From contig DAHWXM010000015.1 in the NCBI GenBank assembly GCA_027334165.1, positions 77,832-124,822 of the forward strand: a stretch of DNA of 46,991 nucleotides, given 5' to 3'. Shown piece after piece: positions 1 through 9,134 of the stretch; position 1 is the stretch's first letter; each line of letters opens with the position of its first letter. The notes under the pieces are model-generated. The model saw only the letters and a list, made by a program, of their open reading frames with translations, was not told the origin of the DNA and did no database searches. The stretch comes from Microcaldota archaeon (GTDB lineage: Archaea; Micrarchaeota; Micrarchaeia; Micrarchaeales; CABMGC01). The position numbers and the translations under genes were made by a program.

Positions 1-1
1 G

Positions 2-295
2 CAGAACAATGCCAACACCCTGTTCCAGGGCACGCCGTACACTATTTGGGGCAACGCCATGTTCGCAGGTGCCGATGCTGTTGACTTCGGCAATTCGACT
101 CCGACAGGCGCAACTCTCGCCCTGTCCTCAATGACCCATGCGGACGTTTTGAATCAACTCCGCACCCCAAATGACCAGTTTGCGTGGACCGAGTACGCAG
201 CCGCCGATATGTACATCGCAGGACTGTGCAAGTCATTGAACAACACCGCTCCGGTGTGCTCATTGCCCGCAATAGTCATGCTGGAAAAGAAATAA
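2..295 (+). CDS. C-terminal part of a DUF929-type thioredoxin-like protein (5' truncated by window)
   Basis: The open frame runs from base 2 without a start, so only the last ~97 residues are present. The tail, with its AAADMYIAGLCKSLNN stretch followed by PVC, resembles the C-terminus of archaeal DUF929 proteins, whose upstream part is a thioredoxin-like fold; that part lies outside the window. The two cysteines visible here (CKSLNN...PVC) sit in the position where DUF929 tails often carry a disulfide. The next gene starts 10 bp later and encodes a membrane protein with a CxC motif, so the two may act together in thiol chemistry at the membrane; that link is inference. Family assignment is from recall of the tail pattern only. 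Confidence 0.5.
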   Translation, partial: QNNANTLFQGTPYTIWGNAMFAGADAVDFGNSTPTGATLALSSMTHADVLNQLRTPNDQFAWTEYAAADMYIAGLCKSLNNTAPVCSLPAIVMLEKK

Positions 296-305
296 GCGTA
301 TTAGC

Positions 306-857
306 ATGCAATCACGGAAGACGCTACGGACTGGTAGGATCGGCGCATTTGCAACGGTCTTCAGAGAACCACGCTATATTGCCATAGCCTTGCTTGGTGC
401 CATTGCTTACTACTTTGTGTACTTCATAATAATACGGGCCAGCAACTACGGCATATTCCTAATTACGGTGCCGCTTTATCTGATATACGCAATAGCTGCT
501 ACGTCCGGAATCCTGTTGGCCCTAAGCGCGTTCTCTATAGCCAAGTCGTTGCTTTCCCTTAAAGCCGGCACGGCCGGCGGAATAGCTAGTGCATTCATAC
601 CATCCGTAGGCAGCATGGTCGCAACGTGCGCGTGCAGCTATCCAATACTGGGCTCGTTCCTGTTCTTTCTCGGTGTCAACGCATTCGAATTATCGAGCAT
701 AGTGTCCGTAATCTCACAGTACGAGCTTGAGGCGACATTCCTTATAGTTGTAGTGAATATGCTCCTGTTATTCTACTACTCCGGCAGGATAGCGCGCGCC
801 GAAGGGTTGAAGCATGCTGGAAAATCCCCCTTTCGCGTGAAGATAAAACGACTCTGA
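306..857 (+). CDS. Multi-pass membrane protein with CxC motif, function unknown
   Basis: 183 residues with about five hydrophobic segments (roughly 24-45, 48-78, 92-106, 112-128 and 140-160) and a basic C-terminal tail (RVKIKRL), so an integral membrane protein. A CAC motif at residues 108-110, followed by SYPILGS, lies at the start of a membrane segment and could be a redox-active or metal-binding thiol pair. I do not recognise the family. It starts 10 bp after the stop of the DUF929-like gene with no separate promoter visible, so the two are probably co-transcribed. ATG 306 is the first in-frame ATG after that stop. Confidence 0.6.
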   Translation: MQSRKTLRTGRIGAFATVFREPRYIAIALLGAIAYYFVYFIIIRASNYGIFLITVPLYLIYAIAATSGILLALSAFSIAKSLLSLKAGTAGGIASAFIPSVGSMVATCACSYPILGSFLFFLGVNAFELSSIVSVISQYELEATFLIVVVNMLLLFYYSGRIARAEGLKHAGKSPFRVKIKRL

Positions 858-871
858 CTCTTGGAGATTCT

Positions 872-1399
872 ATGCATGATTTTGAACCAGATTTTAAGAA
901 CGGCTTGCGTCTGCCTATGCGCCTCCGCAAAGAACTCCGGAAGACGTACGGTAAGATAATCCAGACATCGGAACTCGGACGCAGTCTTCGAAAGAATGAT
1001 ACCCTGTTTGCAGTTGGTGATATCGTGGTTGGCACCCTCCTTGATAATGGCTTTTTGCCCAAGATTTCCATATTCGACTGCAGGACGGAGCGGGGTAGGA
1101 TAGTCGTGCCGTCAATAAAGAGTAAATTCAGTAAACCGATAGTGGTTAGGAACCGCCCCGGCACCATAAGCCGTTCATTGTGGTTTGCGATAAAGCGTGC
1201 CGCAGCCAGGCACCAGCGCGTAGGCATAAGGGTGTACGGAGAGGAGGACCTTGCGTCACTCGCATGCATACACTTCGCGCCGTTGGGAGCCGTGGTCATG
1301 TATGGAATAAGGGGCAGGGGAATGAACTTGATCCGAGTAGACGGGCACATAAAGGATGTGGTTGACGGCTTCCTGCTCCAGATGTGCGGCGTGCGATAG
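872..1399 (+). CDS. GTP-dependent dephospho-CoA kinase (DUF359 family)
   Basis: Last step of archaeal coenzyme A synthesis: phosphorylation of dephospho-CoA using GTP. The 175-residue protein has the DUF359 layout: VGDIVVGTLLDNG (about 48-60), the FDCRTERGR acidic segment, the RNRPGTIS element in the middle, GEEDLASLACI (about 124-134) and APLGAVVMYG near the end. Length is normal for the family. ATG 872 is preceded by TTGGAG about 6 bp upstream as a ribosome-binding site. It lies 14 bp after the membrane protein gene and is probably in the same transcript. The family was described biochemically in Thermococcus; assignment here rests on motif recognition. Confidence 0.85.
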   Translation: MHDFEPDFKNGLRLPMRLRKELRKTYGKIIQTSELGRSLRKNDTLFAVGDIVVGTLLDNGFLPKISIFDCRTERGRIVVPSIKSKFSKPIVVRNRPGTISRSLWFAIKRAAARHQRVGIRVYGEEDLASLACIHFAPLGAVVMYGIRGRGMNLIRVDGHIKDVVDGFLLQMCGVR

Positions 1400-1499
1400 A
1401 TGCTGCGAATGTCCCTCTTTCTTGACATTTCCGCTCCTTCCTATCCTCATCAAACACGCGGTAATTTAAATCCGGGCAGAGGGATTAGTATGGACCACT

Positions 1500-3065
1500 A
1501 TGTCGTTCATATACCCGGAGCAAATGCTGAGAATACGGATAGTAGTACTCAGACAAGACACAGACAAAACCATTTCCGCGCTTAATGGCATGGGCATAAT
1601 GGACTTCAGAAGAAGCGGGCTGGGGCTCGCAGACGAACAGCCTCCCCTGTACGCCAATGACCTGTTCATTCTATCCTCAAACATCGCACACGCCGTCGAA
1701 GTGCTTCCCAAAGGCAGGTGTGTGCGCATGCGTCACCTTGGACTACAGGAGTTGCTTAAGTCTGCCAAGGAGGAATCCGCGCTAGTGGGACGCATCACAG
1801 CAATGGACTCCAGAAGGAAGGAGATACTCGCGATGCTCTCCGGGGACAGTGAAGAGTCGCTCTGGGCAAGGCAAGCGCAGCTCAGGTCGGAAGCAAAGCG
1901 AATAGATGCTGCGCTTGGCGAAATCGGCATGGAGCATTACGGCAGGCTGGCGTGCATCGGCGAGATGCTTCGGTTCGAATGCATGAATGTTGATGCCGTT
2001 AGGATGTTAAAGCGTACCGAGGATACCTGTGTGATGGAAGGATGGATCCCTACAAAGCGCGAACGCGAGCTCTTCGGAAAGCTGCACCAACTGCTCGGCG
2101 AAGAATTCAGCATAGAGCACGTCGGGACAAAGGAATCCGCCCCTGTCTACTATGAGATGCCGGGCATAATGCACTCTTTCAACTACGTATTGGACATGTA
2201 TTCGGCACCAAGAGGCGACGAGATAAATCCCGCATTCTTCCTAATGGTATCGTTCCCGATACTTTACGGACTTATGATAAGCGATGTGGGATACGGGCTC
2301 CTCTCCCTGATACTATCAATAATCATTGCAAGGTTCACTGAAAAGGATGGCCTCCTGCACAACATGTCAAACATCTGGGCATTTGCTTCCATATTCACGA
2401 TCCTGTTCGGCGTCTTCAATGACCAATACTTTGGCTTTGCACTTGACAAGTACTTCCTGCCATATGGTGGCTTCGACTGGGCACACAACCTGAATTTCGT
2501 AATAGCCGCGTCAATCCTGATAGGCATATCGCAGGTGGGTCTCGGCCTTAGCATAGGCGTCTGGAACAGCATTAAGAAACGAAAACTCCGATTTGCAGTT
2601 GCACGGCTCCTGCTTCTGGCAGCGTTGATATCCGGAACCGTTTACGTATCCGGCCTTATCTTCGGTGCGTTTGCCAATGGCACCACAGCATGGAGCGGCG
2701 CAGTAGCCCTATTCTCTGTGCTTCTGTTGATATTAGTAAACGCCAAACAGCTCAACAAGTTGGTCGATATGATCATATACCCGATAAGCTACGTCAGGAT
2801 AGTCGGCTTCGGACTCACGAGCATGCTTATCGCATCCGTGATAAACGAGGCGGTCACGCCCAACGTGCACTCCGGCATCGCCATATTCGTGCTTTATCTC
2901 TTTGTCTTCGTGTTCCTCCACCTGCTCAACATGGCGCTGAGTACTTTCGAAGGAGCACTGCAGAGCATACGGCTGAATTTTGTGGAATTCTTCGAGGAAT
3001 TCTACACCGGCAACGGTGTGGAGTACCGTCCGTTTGGATTTAGGCGCAGGTGCACGTTCGAATGA
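1500..3065 (+). CDS. atpI: V/A-type ATP synthase subunit I (a-subunit homolog)
   Basis: Membrane-embedded stator/proton-channel subunit of the archaeal A-type ATPase. The N-terminal half is soluble and includes a coiled-coil-like stretch (about 80-130). The C-terminal half has about seven membrane helices starting at FFLMVSFPILYGLMISDVGYG, a typical subunit I signature, and ends with RLNFVEFFEEFYTGNG, also typical. At 521 residues it is shorter than the common ~620-700, mainly in the soluble arm. A TATA-like element (taatttaaatcc, about 1461) lies ~35 bp upstream of ATG 1500. No other ATPase subunit is adjacent, so this gene is detached from the main operon. Confidence 0.85.
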   Translation: MSFIYPEQMLRIRIVVLRQDTDKTISALNGMGIMDFRRSGLGLADEQPPLYANDLFILSSNIAHAVEVLPKGRCVRMRHLGLQELLKSAKEESALVGRITAMDSRRKEILAMLSGDSEESLWARQAQLRSEAKRIDAALGEIGMEHYGRLACIGEMLRFECMNVDAVRMLKRTEDTCVMEGWIPTKRERELFGKLHQLLGEEFSIEHVGTKESAPVYYEMPGIMHSFNYVLDMYSAPRGDEINPAFFLMVSFPILYGLMISDVGYGLLSLILSIIIARFTEKDGLLHNMSNIWAFASIFTILFGVFNDQYFGFALDKYFLPYGGFDWAHNLNFVIAASILIGISQVGLGLSIGVWNSIKKRKLRFAVARLLLLAALISGTVYVSGLIFGAFANGTTAWSGAVALFSVLLLILVNAKQLNKLVDMIIYPISYVRIVGFGLTSMLIASVINEAVTPNVHSGIAIFVLYLFVFVFLHLLNMALSTFEGALQSIRLNFVEFFEEFYTGNGVEYRPFGFRRRCTFE

Positions 3066-3113
3066 TGTGTCAAGACGCGATTCGCCAGGTCAATTCCACG
3101 CCAGCAGGATCTG

Positions 3114-4007
3114 TCACTTGCGATACAGCTTCTTTTCTATCTGCAGGAGGAGATCAAGTATCAGGCCGCTTATTATGGAGAGAAAGCCCAGCACAACCAA
3201 CATGAATGCTATCAGGGCTCTTCCGATCTCGGTTAGCGCACCGGTATGGAGGTAATTTCCTATCACAAAAAGTCCGAGGACCAATCCTATCACCACCAGC
3301 ACGAGCCCCGTCCCGCCGAAAATCACGAGCGGATTGTAGTCTCTCGCATACCTTATCGAGTGGCTTGCTATGTTAAGACCGTATATGGGTTTTGCCCTGG
3401 TTATTCTGGACGTCGAGCCCACCCGCGGCTTGTACCCTATGGGCACATCTATTATCCTGTATCCGCGCCTTGCGAGCTCTATCTCGAAGAACATGGTGCC
3501 CGCCCGATACGGCTCCTCATCGCGCATGGCCTCGAATGCCTTTCTGGTCATAACGAAGGAACCGCTCAGCGCATCGTGTATGTTCTTCCTGTAGAGAATA
3601 TTGAACAATCCTGTGAGGAATCTGTTTCCGAAAGCTATGGACGGTGTCATGGCGCCCCTGGACGGATGCGCAAACCTGTTACCGCTTACGAAGTCCGCCT
3701 TTCCCTTCCTCAGTTCAGCTACAACCCTGCCGAAGTCGCTTATGGAGTACGTGCCATCCGGATCAAGTGTGCCTATGATGTCGCCTTTGGACAGCCTGAA
3801 TCCCTCCATTAGCGCGTTCTCGTAGCCGTCAGATTCCTGGCTAAGGACAAGTGCGCCAGTGCCCGCGAGTTCCTTTCTGTGCCTTGCATCGCTCTTGTCA
3901 ACTATTATTATCTCCGCCGAGTTCCCGAAGGCCTTCAAGAGTTCGAGGACGGACTTGCGCGCCGAAGGCTCATTCTTCGTGGGGACTATGATGCTCAGTT
4001 CTGGCAT
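3114..4007 (-). CDS. Family 2 glycosyltransferase, dolichol-phosphate sugar synthase type
   Basis: GT-A fold enzyme expected to transfer a sugar from a nucleotide donor to a lipid (dolichyl/polyprenyl) phosphate at the membrane. SIIVPTKNE at the N-terminus and the acidic TLDPDGTY motif (DxD-like, about residues 89-96) mark the GT2 nucleotide and metal site. After the catalytic domain come two membrane helices (about 224-250 and 262-287), as in DPM1/GtrB-like enzymes. A TATA-like tttatatta sits ~35 bp upstream of ATG 4007. The convergent partner is atpI; the upstream neighbour is a large membrane protein, then a divergent flippase, suggesting a glycan assembly locus. The sugar specificity cannot be read. 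Confidence 0.85.
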   Translation of the reverse strand: MPELSIIVPTKNEPSARKSVLELLKAFGNSAEIIIVDKSDARHRKELAGTGALVLSQESDGYENALMEGFRLSKGDIIGTLDPDGTYSISDFGRVVAELRKGKADFVSGNRFAHPSRGAMTPSIAFGNRFLTGLFNILYRKNIHDALSGSFVMTRKAFEAMRDEEPYRAGTMFFEIELARRGYRIIDVPIGYKPRVGSTSRITRAKPIYGLNIASHSIRYARDYNPLVIFGGTGLVLVVIGLVLGLFVIGNYLHTGALTEIGRALIAFMLVVLGFLSIISGLILDLLLQIEKKLYRK

Positions 4008-4051
4008 AAATAACGGAAATTAGTGGTACTTCAAGTAATATAAACGCTACT

Positions 4052-5608
4052 TCAAACGCCGGTATTCACCGCGGTCTCGTTCAGATATGTGTGCACGAGA
4101 TGGACAAATCCCTGCGGGAAGAAGCCATAGGAGAAATACTCGTATGTGCTGGAATTCGATATGGAAATAGGGACACGCACATCTTTGTATCCTGAGAAAT
4201 TCGCATAATACGTGCTGCTCACGTGCTCGTTTACCCTTGCCGTGCCAGCCGAGACTACCACATAATATGTGCATTCGCTGTTGTACGAAAGGTTCATTGT
4301 TGCATTCCGTGATTCCATAACGCTGCCGTAGCCTCTTGCCGCCAGTGCAGAGGCGTATCCCTGCGCGCCCAGGTACGGGGTCGTGCCTGTCACCGCCTCT
4401 GAGAAGTCTGTGGTGTTGTAAATTCCTATCACGCTAACAGGCACATCGGCACTTATCGTAAGCGTTGTAACCTTGTGCGTTCCAGGCGTACACACCATCT
4501 GTGGGGTTTCGTATCCATCCGTTGTGATGTTGTAAGACTCTGTCCTGCTTCCCCATTCCTTTCCGTAGTACAGCACGCTTCTGTTAACATACGCGCCCGT
4601 ATTCGTGATCCGTCCATAAACCGCGTAGAGCGCCTTGGCAGTGACATTTGCCGCCCGTTCCTGCGAAAATTGTGTCAGGTTCTTTGAGAATCCAGTGCCA
4701 TAGGCTTCGAAGTACATCCTGATGGTTGTGCCATTGCTCCCCCCTCCAAGATAAAGAAGGAACTTCGCCGTGTTATTGGTCCTGTTCGCGCTTTGAAACA
4801 CCCCTGCCGCGATGGGTGTGCCATTAGAATAGTAGAATCTCACATTGCCGTATTCTGGATTTACAATGCCGGAGTATCTGCTCATGTTCACGTATACTGC
4901 ATACGGGGCAGGACCATGCGCCCCATTCTCAGGTGCGAATCCGGAAAGCGTCACGTTCGCATAAGGCATCACGCCAAGGTGCACTATTGTACCGAGAGGC
5001 CATATGGGCAGTATCATCAGAATCGCACAGAAGGCTGCCGCCGTGTGCCTGATTCGTAACGAATGCCTGTCAAGCCCACGCAGTGCAAGTTGCGCCTTCC
5101 TTTCCAACGAAGCCTCGTTCTGGAAATAAACAATGCGCCAAAACAGGCCCATAACAACGCTTATCAGGAGATAGTATCCAAGGATCGCGACATTTATGCT
5201 AAGCGCCTGAAACCTCTGGAAATTCAAGGCAAGAAAGAGGATCGGGAGCAGTGCACCCGCTGCCACGAGGGCCGCGTACGTCCGTTGCATTTTCCCGGAG
5301 AAGGCAAGATACGCCATTGCCGCTACTGCAAATGCCGCGCATGCAGAGTATGGCAAGGCTATGCTGGGGAAGCCTTGCATGTAAATCATCGAGCTCGCGT
5401 ATATTAGCGCCATCGATACTCCCAGTGCAAAACCCGACATTCTTTCTCTGATTAAGGCAACCGACAAAGCTACGAAAATCACAAAGGAATAAAGTATAAA
5501 GATGCTGCTGTTCATGACTACGAAGTACGCAGAGAATAATATCGCAAGCGCAATGAAAAGTGCGCTTTCTGCCAATACCAGAAGGCCGCTCCGCGAATAT
5601 TTAGACAT
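4052..5608 (-). CDS. Large membrane protein with extracellular domain, function unknown
   Basis: 518 residues from ATG 5608. The N-terminal half has about six hydrophobic segments; the C-terminal half (from about residue 210) is rich in Asn, Thr, Ser and Tyr with many N-x-S/T sequons, consistent with a large exposed and perhaps glycosylated domain. The ORF track starts 21 codons earlier (5671), but a TATA-like element (aagatatttaat, around 5640) lies ~30 bp upstream of 5608, so a nearly leaderless start at 5608 fits better. No family recognised. It sits between a GT2 glycosyltransferase and a divergent flippase, so a role in cell-surface assembly is possible but only inferred. Confidence 0.65.
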   Translation of the reverse strand: MSKYSRSGLLVLAESALFIALAILFSAYFVVMNSSIFILYSFVIFVALSVALIRERMSGFALGVSMALIYASSMIYMQGFPSIALPYSACAAFAVAAMAYLAFSGKMQRTYAALVAAGALLPILFLALNFQRFQALSINVAILGYYLLISVVMGLFWRIVYFQNEASLERKAQLALRGLDRHSLRIRHTAAAFCAILMILPIWPLGTIVHLGVMPYANVTLSGFAPENGAHGPAPYAVYVNMSRYSGIVNPEYGNVRFYYSNGTPIAAGVFQSANRTNNTAKFLLYLGGGSNGTTIRMYFEAYGTGFSKNLTQFSQERAANVTAKALYAVYGRITNTGAYVNRSVLYYGKEWGSRTESYNITTDGYETPQMVCTPGTHKVTTLTISADVPVSVIGIYNTTDFSEAVTGTTPYLGAQGYASALAARGYGSVMESRNATMNLSYNSECTYYVVVSAGTARVNEHVSSTYYANFSGYKDVRVPISISNSSTYEYFSYGFFPQGFVHLVHTYLNETAVNTGV

Positions 5609-5730
5609 TGAACCACATAACAATGCCGTTTTGGCATTAAATATCTTACGCGGTTGGCGCACCGGCGCCACCGTATCCGCGCTGAATCTTTTTTAGCTTT
5701 GCGCACGTATCCATTTATAGCCTCTGGAGT

Positions 5731-7362
5731 GTGTTTACTTTGACCGTGAAAAGCAAAAATGCACGAAGCACCGAAACCGTCAAGATGGGGAAGGCGGGCG
5801 GCAACTCCTCCGGCTCCGAAACCATGCGAATGGGGGTACACAGCGCGGGCCTTGCAACGTTTGTATTTTTCGGAAAGTTTCTCTCGCTCCTGTTCGGGGC
5901 CGCAATGCTGATAATTCTGGCGAGAGTGCTCGGCCCATCGCAGTATGGGGTTTACGTGGTAGCTCTCGCAACAGCAGGATTCATAAGCGCCTTCGGCAGC
6001 ATAAACATAGGCGCTTACTTCAACAAGAAACTGCCCCAGCTAATAGCGGAGAAGCGGATTGCGTTTGCGGGATCACTGATCGGGGACTCTCTGATATTTA
6101 CGATTGCGGTGTCATGCGTACTCACCGCAGCCGGGATACTGCTCAGCGGCAGCGTTTCCGGGCTGCTATTCGGATCTCAGGCGCACTACTTCGAAATAGC
6201 GCTTGCCAGTGCGAGCATCTTCTGGATAATAGCCTATCCCATGCTAAACACAACGCTCATAGGCGTCGGCACGGGCAAGGAGCTGGCGCTATCTACCATG
6301 TCGAGCCTTGTCCTGCAATCTACAATAAGCATAGTGCTAGTGCTTTTCGGTTTTGGGGCAGATGGAGCAATTTTTGGATATCTGTCCGGATTTGCCCTGG
6401 CTGCCGTGCTGACCGGGTACTACATCAACAGGCATGTTCCCATCTCCATCTCGTTCAACGGTATGCGCAGGAGGCTTCGCGAGATGCTCTCCTTTTCCAT
6501 GCCACTCACTCTTTCTGGAATTCTTGGCACGCTGACAAGCAATTTCGCAGTGATGTTCCTTGGCATGCTTTTGATCTCCTCCGCGGTTATAGGGCAGTAC
6601 GGCGTGGCGCAGAAGATCGGCAACGTGATAGACCTCGCCAGCGGTGCCATAAGCGTCGTGCTGGTACCGATGTTTGCAACCGCGATATACCGGAGCCAGT
6701 CGCTCGTGAAGATAGGGAAGCTCTATCACGCGTCGCTGTATTATGGGCTGCTCTTCACCGCGCCAATGGTGGTTTATGCGTCTGTGCTGTCGCGCGACAT
6801 AATCCTTACGGTATTTACTCAATCGTACACGCTTGCGGTGCTGTACATGCCGCTGATAAGCGTCGGCATACTGATAGGCCTTGTCGGAGGCTACGCCTCA
6901 TCGATACTAATAAGCTACGGCATGGTGCGCCGCATTCTGCGCTTCTCGCTATACACGACAGCGGTGCAATTCGCCTCAATACTCATCCTGGGCTGGCTTT
7001 TCAGGGTGATCGGCGTCATATTCGGGTACTTCTTCATAGGCAGCACGGTTTCGTCCTTCCTTTACATGCACGAACTGCACCGCACCGGACTCAGGGTGCG
7101 CACAGGGCCTATCCTTCGGATGCTCCTGTCCAACACCGTATTGGGCATCGCCCTTATCCCGCTCATCTTCCTCCAGATAAGGCCCCTGTACGTGCTTTTC
7201 CTGGGCCTTGCCGAGGCTTTCATAGTGTATCCCGCGGCGCTTGCTAAGACGCACGCCATCTCCTCCGACGATCTTGGCGTGCTGCGCAAGGTAGGCAGCG
7301 AAATGCCCCTTGTCGGCAACGCGCTCCTCCTGATAATACGCTACGCAGAAGCCTTGCTCTGA
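5731..7362 (+). CDS. Polysaccharide-type flippase (Wzx/RfbX, MATE-like superfamily)
   Basis: Membrane transporter expected to flip lipid-linked oligosaccharides across the membrane. About 14 hydrophobic helices start at SAGLATFVFFGKFLSLLFGAA; the LARVLGPSQYGVYVVALA segment in helices 1-2 is characteristic of the oligosaccharide flippase family. 543 residues as listed, slightly long because of a polar N-terminus. The start is uncertain: GTG 5731 is the first codon, but a TATA-like tttata at 5714-5719 would place the transcript start near 5742, favouring GTG 5746 or an ATG further in (5785). Divergent from the membrane protein and GT2 gene, forming a likely surface-glycan cluster. Confidence 0.82.
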   Translation: MFTLTVKSKNARSTETVKMGKAGGNSSGSETMRMGVHSAGLATFVFFGKFLSLLFGAAMLIILARVLGPSQYGVYVVALATAGFISAFGSINIGAYFNKKLPQLIAEKRIAFAGSLIGDSLIFTIAVSCVLTAAGILLSGSVSGLLFGSQAHYFEIALASASIFWIIAYPMLNTTLIGVGTGKELALSTMSSLVLQSTISIVLVLFGFGADGAIFGYLSGFALAAVLTGYYINRHVPISISFNGMRRRLREMLSFSMPLTLSGILGTLTSNFAVMFLGMLLISSAVIGQYGVAQKIGNVIDLASGAISVVLVPMFATAIYRSQSLVKIGKLYHASLYYGLLFTAPMVVYASVLSRDIILTVFTQSYTLAVLYMPLISVGILIGLVGGYASSILISYGMVRRILRFSLYTTAVQFASILILGWLFRVIGVIFGYFFIGSTVSSFLYMHELHRTGLRVRTGPILRMLLSNTVLGIALIPLIFLQIRPLYVLFLGLAEAFIVYPAALAKTHAISSDDLGVLRKVGSEMPLVGNALLLIIRYAEALL

Positions 7363-7432
7363 TCCGGACTGTTCCCATGCTTTGGGCTCCGGCTGCGCTA
7401 CCTTTTTGAAGTTTGCATGCGTATAGCAAAGC

Positions 7433-8533
7433 ATGGACAGGAGAATAGAATTGCGGCAGCTCACCGAGATACTCGCACTTTTCCTGATAGTCCAATTCCT
7501 AGGCCTAGCCATAATCTTCTTTTCCGTGCCTCCATGGGCCATCTCGTTGGTCACCGCTCCGGTATCAACGTCAACAAGCATCTCACAGGTGGCAGAGCTG
7601 CTGGTTTACATGATAGCTGCCTCGATAATCCTGGTAGTGATATTCCGTGTTTACAAGGGTGCGATATTATTCAAGGCTCTGGAGGCATACGTTGTTGGGG
7701 TCCCATCATTCTTCTTGTTCTTGATACTCATCGGGGATTTTGCTCCAACCCTATCCGCCACTGCGTCGATGGTCGTCGCCGCGGCACTTTCCATCGCGCT
7801 GGTCTATGCAAAGAGCAGGAAGCCCTGGCTGCGGAACACCACCACCATAATATCCAGCATAGGAATGGGCATAATAATAGGGATGTTTGGGTTCTCGTTC
7901 GGATACTTCCTCATGGCACTGATAGCAGTGTATGACTATGTGGCCGTATTCATCACCAAACACATGCAGGTCATGGCCCGCGCCCTTGCGAGCAGGAACC
8001 TCTCTTTCCTAATAGGTTCTTCTGACATCTCGCTAGTGCCGGAGAATACCATACCGCGCCGCGACAGGCCCGATGCCATGAAGGCAGCCGCAGAACTTGG
8101 AAAGAGAAATCCCTCGATAGAAAAGTTCGTCAAGGCCGGCACGGTTCCAATGGTGTCGCAGGTCATGCTGGGCGCAGGGGATCTTGCCATACCGCTGATG
8201 CTCGCCGTAAGTGCCTACATCAGCTTCGGCGATTTCTTCGTCCCGCTGGTGATAGCCTGCGGAGCCGCTGCCGGAGTCCTTGGCACAATGTATCTCCTTA
8301 AAAAGTACATGGTGCCCCTGCCTGCGATACCTCCGCTCTTCGCATTCATAAACGCCGCTCTCGCAATCGCCCTCTTCATCAAACCATCAATAATGCCCGG
8401 AATTTCTCCTCTCGCATTTCTGGCGCTCGCGGTGATGATACTCCTGCTACTTTACTTCACGCTGGAAAGGCACCCGTTGCGCAGTGAGGAGCCTTCGTCA
8501 GGAAGCGGGCGAAGGAAGCCGCGGCATGCATGA
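7433..8533 (+). CDS. Presenilin/signal-peptide-peptidase-like intramembrane aspartyl protease
   Basis: Nine or so hydrophobic segments with the paired aspartates of A22-type intramembrane proteases: YD in AVYDYVAVF (Asp168) and a GxGD-type motif in MLGAGDLAI (Asp250). A PAL-equivalent element follows at LPAIPPL (about 296-302). Between the two aspartates is a long polar loop (about 180-240), as in archaeal presenilin homologs. These enzymes cut membrane-spanning segments of other proteins, for example remnant signal peptides. 366 residues is a normal archaeal length. It follows the flippase gene by 70 bp on the same strand. The PAL motif is altered by an inserted residue, which is within the range of archaeal members. 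Confidence 0.8.
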   Translation: MDRRIELRQLTEILALFLIVQFLGLAIIFFSVPPWAISLVTAPVSTSTSISQVAELLVYMIAASIILVVIFRVYKGAILFKALEAYVVGVPSFFLFLILIGDFAPTLSATASMVVAAALSIALVYAKSRKPWLRNTTTIISSIGMGIIIGMFGFSFGYFLMALIAVYDYVAVFITKHMQVMARALASRNLSFLIGSSDISLVPENTIPRRDRPDAMKAAAELGKRNPSIEKFVKAGTVPMVSQVMLGAGDLAIPLMLAVSAYISFGDFFVPLVIACGAAAGVLGTMYLLKKYMVPLPAIPPLFAFINAALAIALFIKPSIMPGISPLAFLALAVMILLLLYFTLERHPLRSEEPSSGSGRRKPRHA

Positions 8534-8542
8534 TTCCGCGCG

Positions 8543-9079
8543 CTAAGTGTACTTCGTATTGAACGTCGCTATCATGACTGTCTGGCTTTTGTATCCCGGT
8601 ATCGTGTAGTTGAGCCACACATAGCCCGCATAACTGTTGCCGTAGATGCCTTTCGACATCCCTCCTGGGCCGTAGCAGTACATATCGTACGTGTTCGCCT
8701 TTCCGCTGTACAGGAGCGCGGAACCCATTCCAACGGCAGGATAGAAGATCGCATTTGACGATACCGCGGTGTTTCCATAAGCCGGCCTGTCGCCCGTGCT
8801 GTTTGGGGCAGCGGCACACGCCACACCATTTATCGTGGCCGTGGTTCCAGACACCTGTGCTATCTGCACCGAGAACGCGCCGCTCGTGTTTAGGAAGTAG
8901 TAGCCGCACGAGAATCCAGGGGAAGGGTTGCAGAAGCTGGTTTCGGTGTACGAGTTGTTAGTGCTGAACACCAGGAGTATGGCTATCGCTATGCCTATTA
9001 CCAATATCACGAATCCATAAGAAATGAGAAAATCGAGGGCAGCTTGTCCCCTTATCCGGATGCCCGCCGTACCGCGCAT
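8543..9079 (-). CDS. Secreted or pilin-like protein with class III signal sequence
   Basis: From ATG 9079 the protein has 178 residues: a short basic leader ending IRIRG, then QAALDFLISYGFVILVIGIAI, the pattern of archaeal type IV pilin-like (class III) signals in which cleavage follows the Gly. The rest is a Ser/Thr/Gly/Tyr-rich domain with six cysteines, likely disulfide-bonded and extracellular. The ORF track opens at TTG 9133 next to the uS2 stop, but the start at 9079 gives the usual short positively charged leader. It converges on the presenilin-like gene and lies directly downstream of uS2. No specific function can be assigned. Confidence 0.65.
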   Translation of the reverse strand: MRGTAGIRIRGQAALDFLISYGFVILVIGIAIAILLVFSTNNSYTETSFCNPSPGFSCGYYFLNTSGAFSVQIAQVSGTTATINGVACAAAPNSTGDRPAYGNTAVSSNAIFYPAVGMGSALLYSGKANTYDMYCYGPGGMSKGIYGNSYAGYVWLNYTIPGYKSQTVMIATFNTKYT

Positions 9080-9134
9080 TGCGCTCGTAGCGCCACGACC
9101 ATATCCTGCATGCCTATCGAGCAGCGCCTTCAAG

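Noticed and set aside
6114-7247. 377-residue plus-strand ORF inside the flippase gene
   Set aside because: A different frame of the flippase gene; His/Arg/Cys-rich composition typical of a shadow frame.
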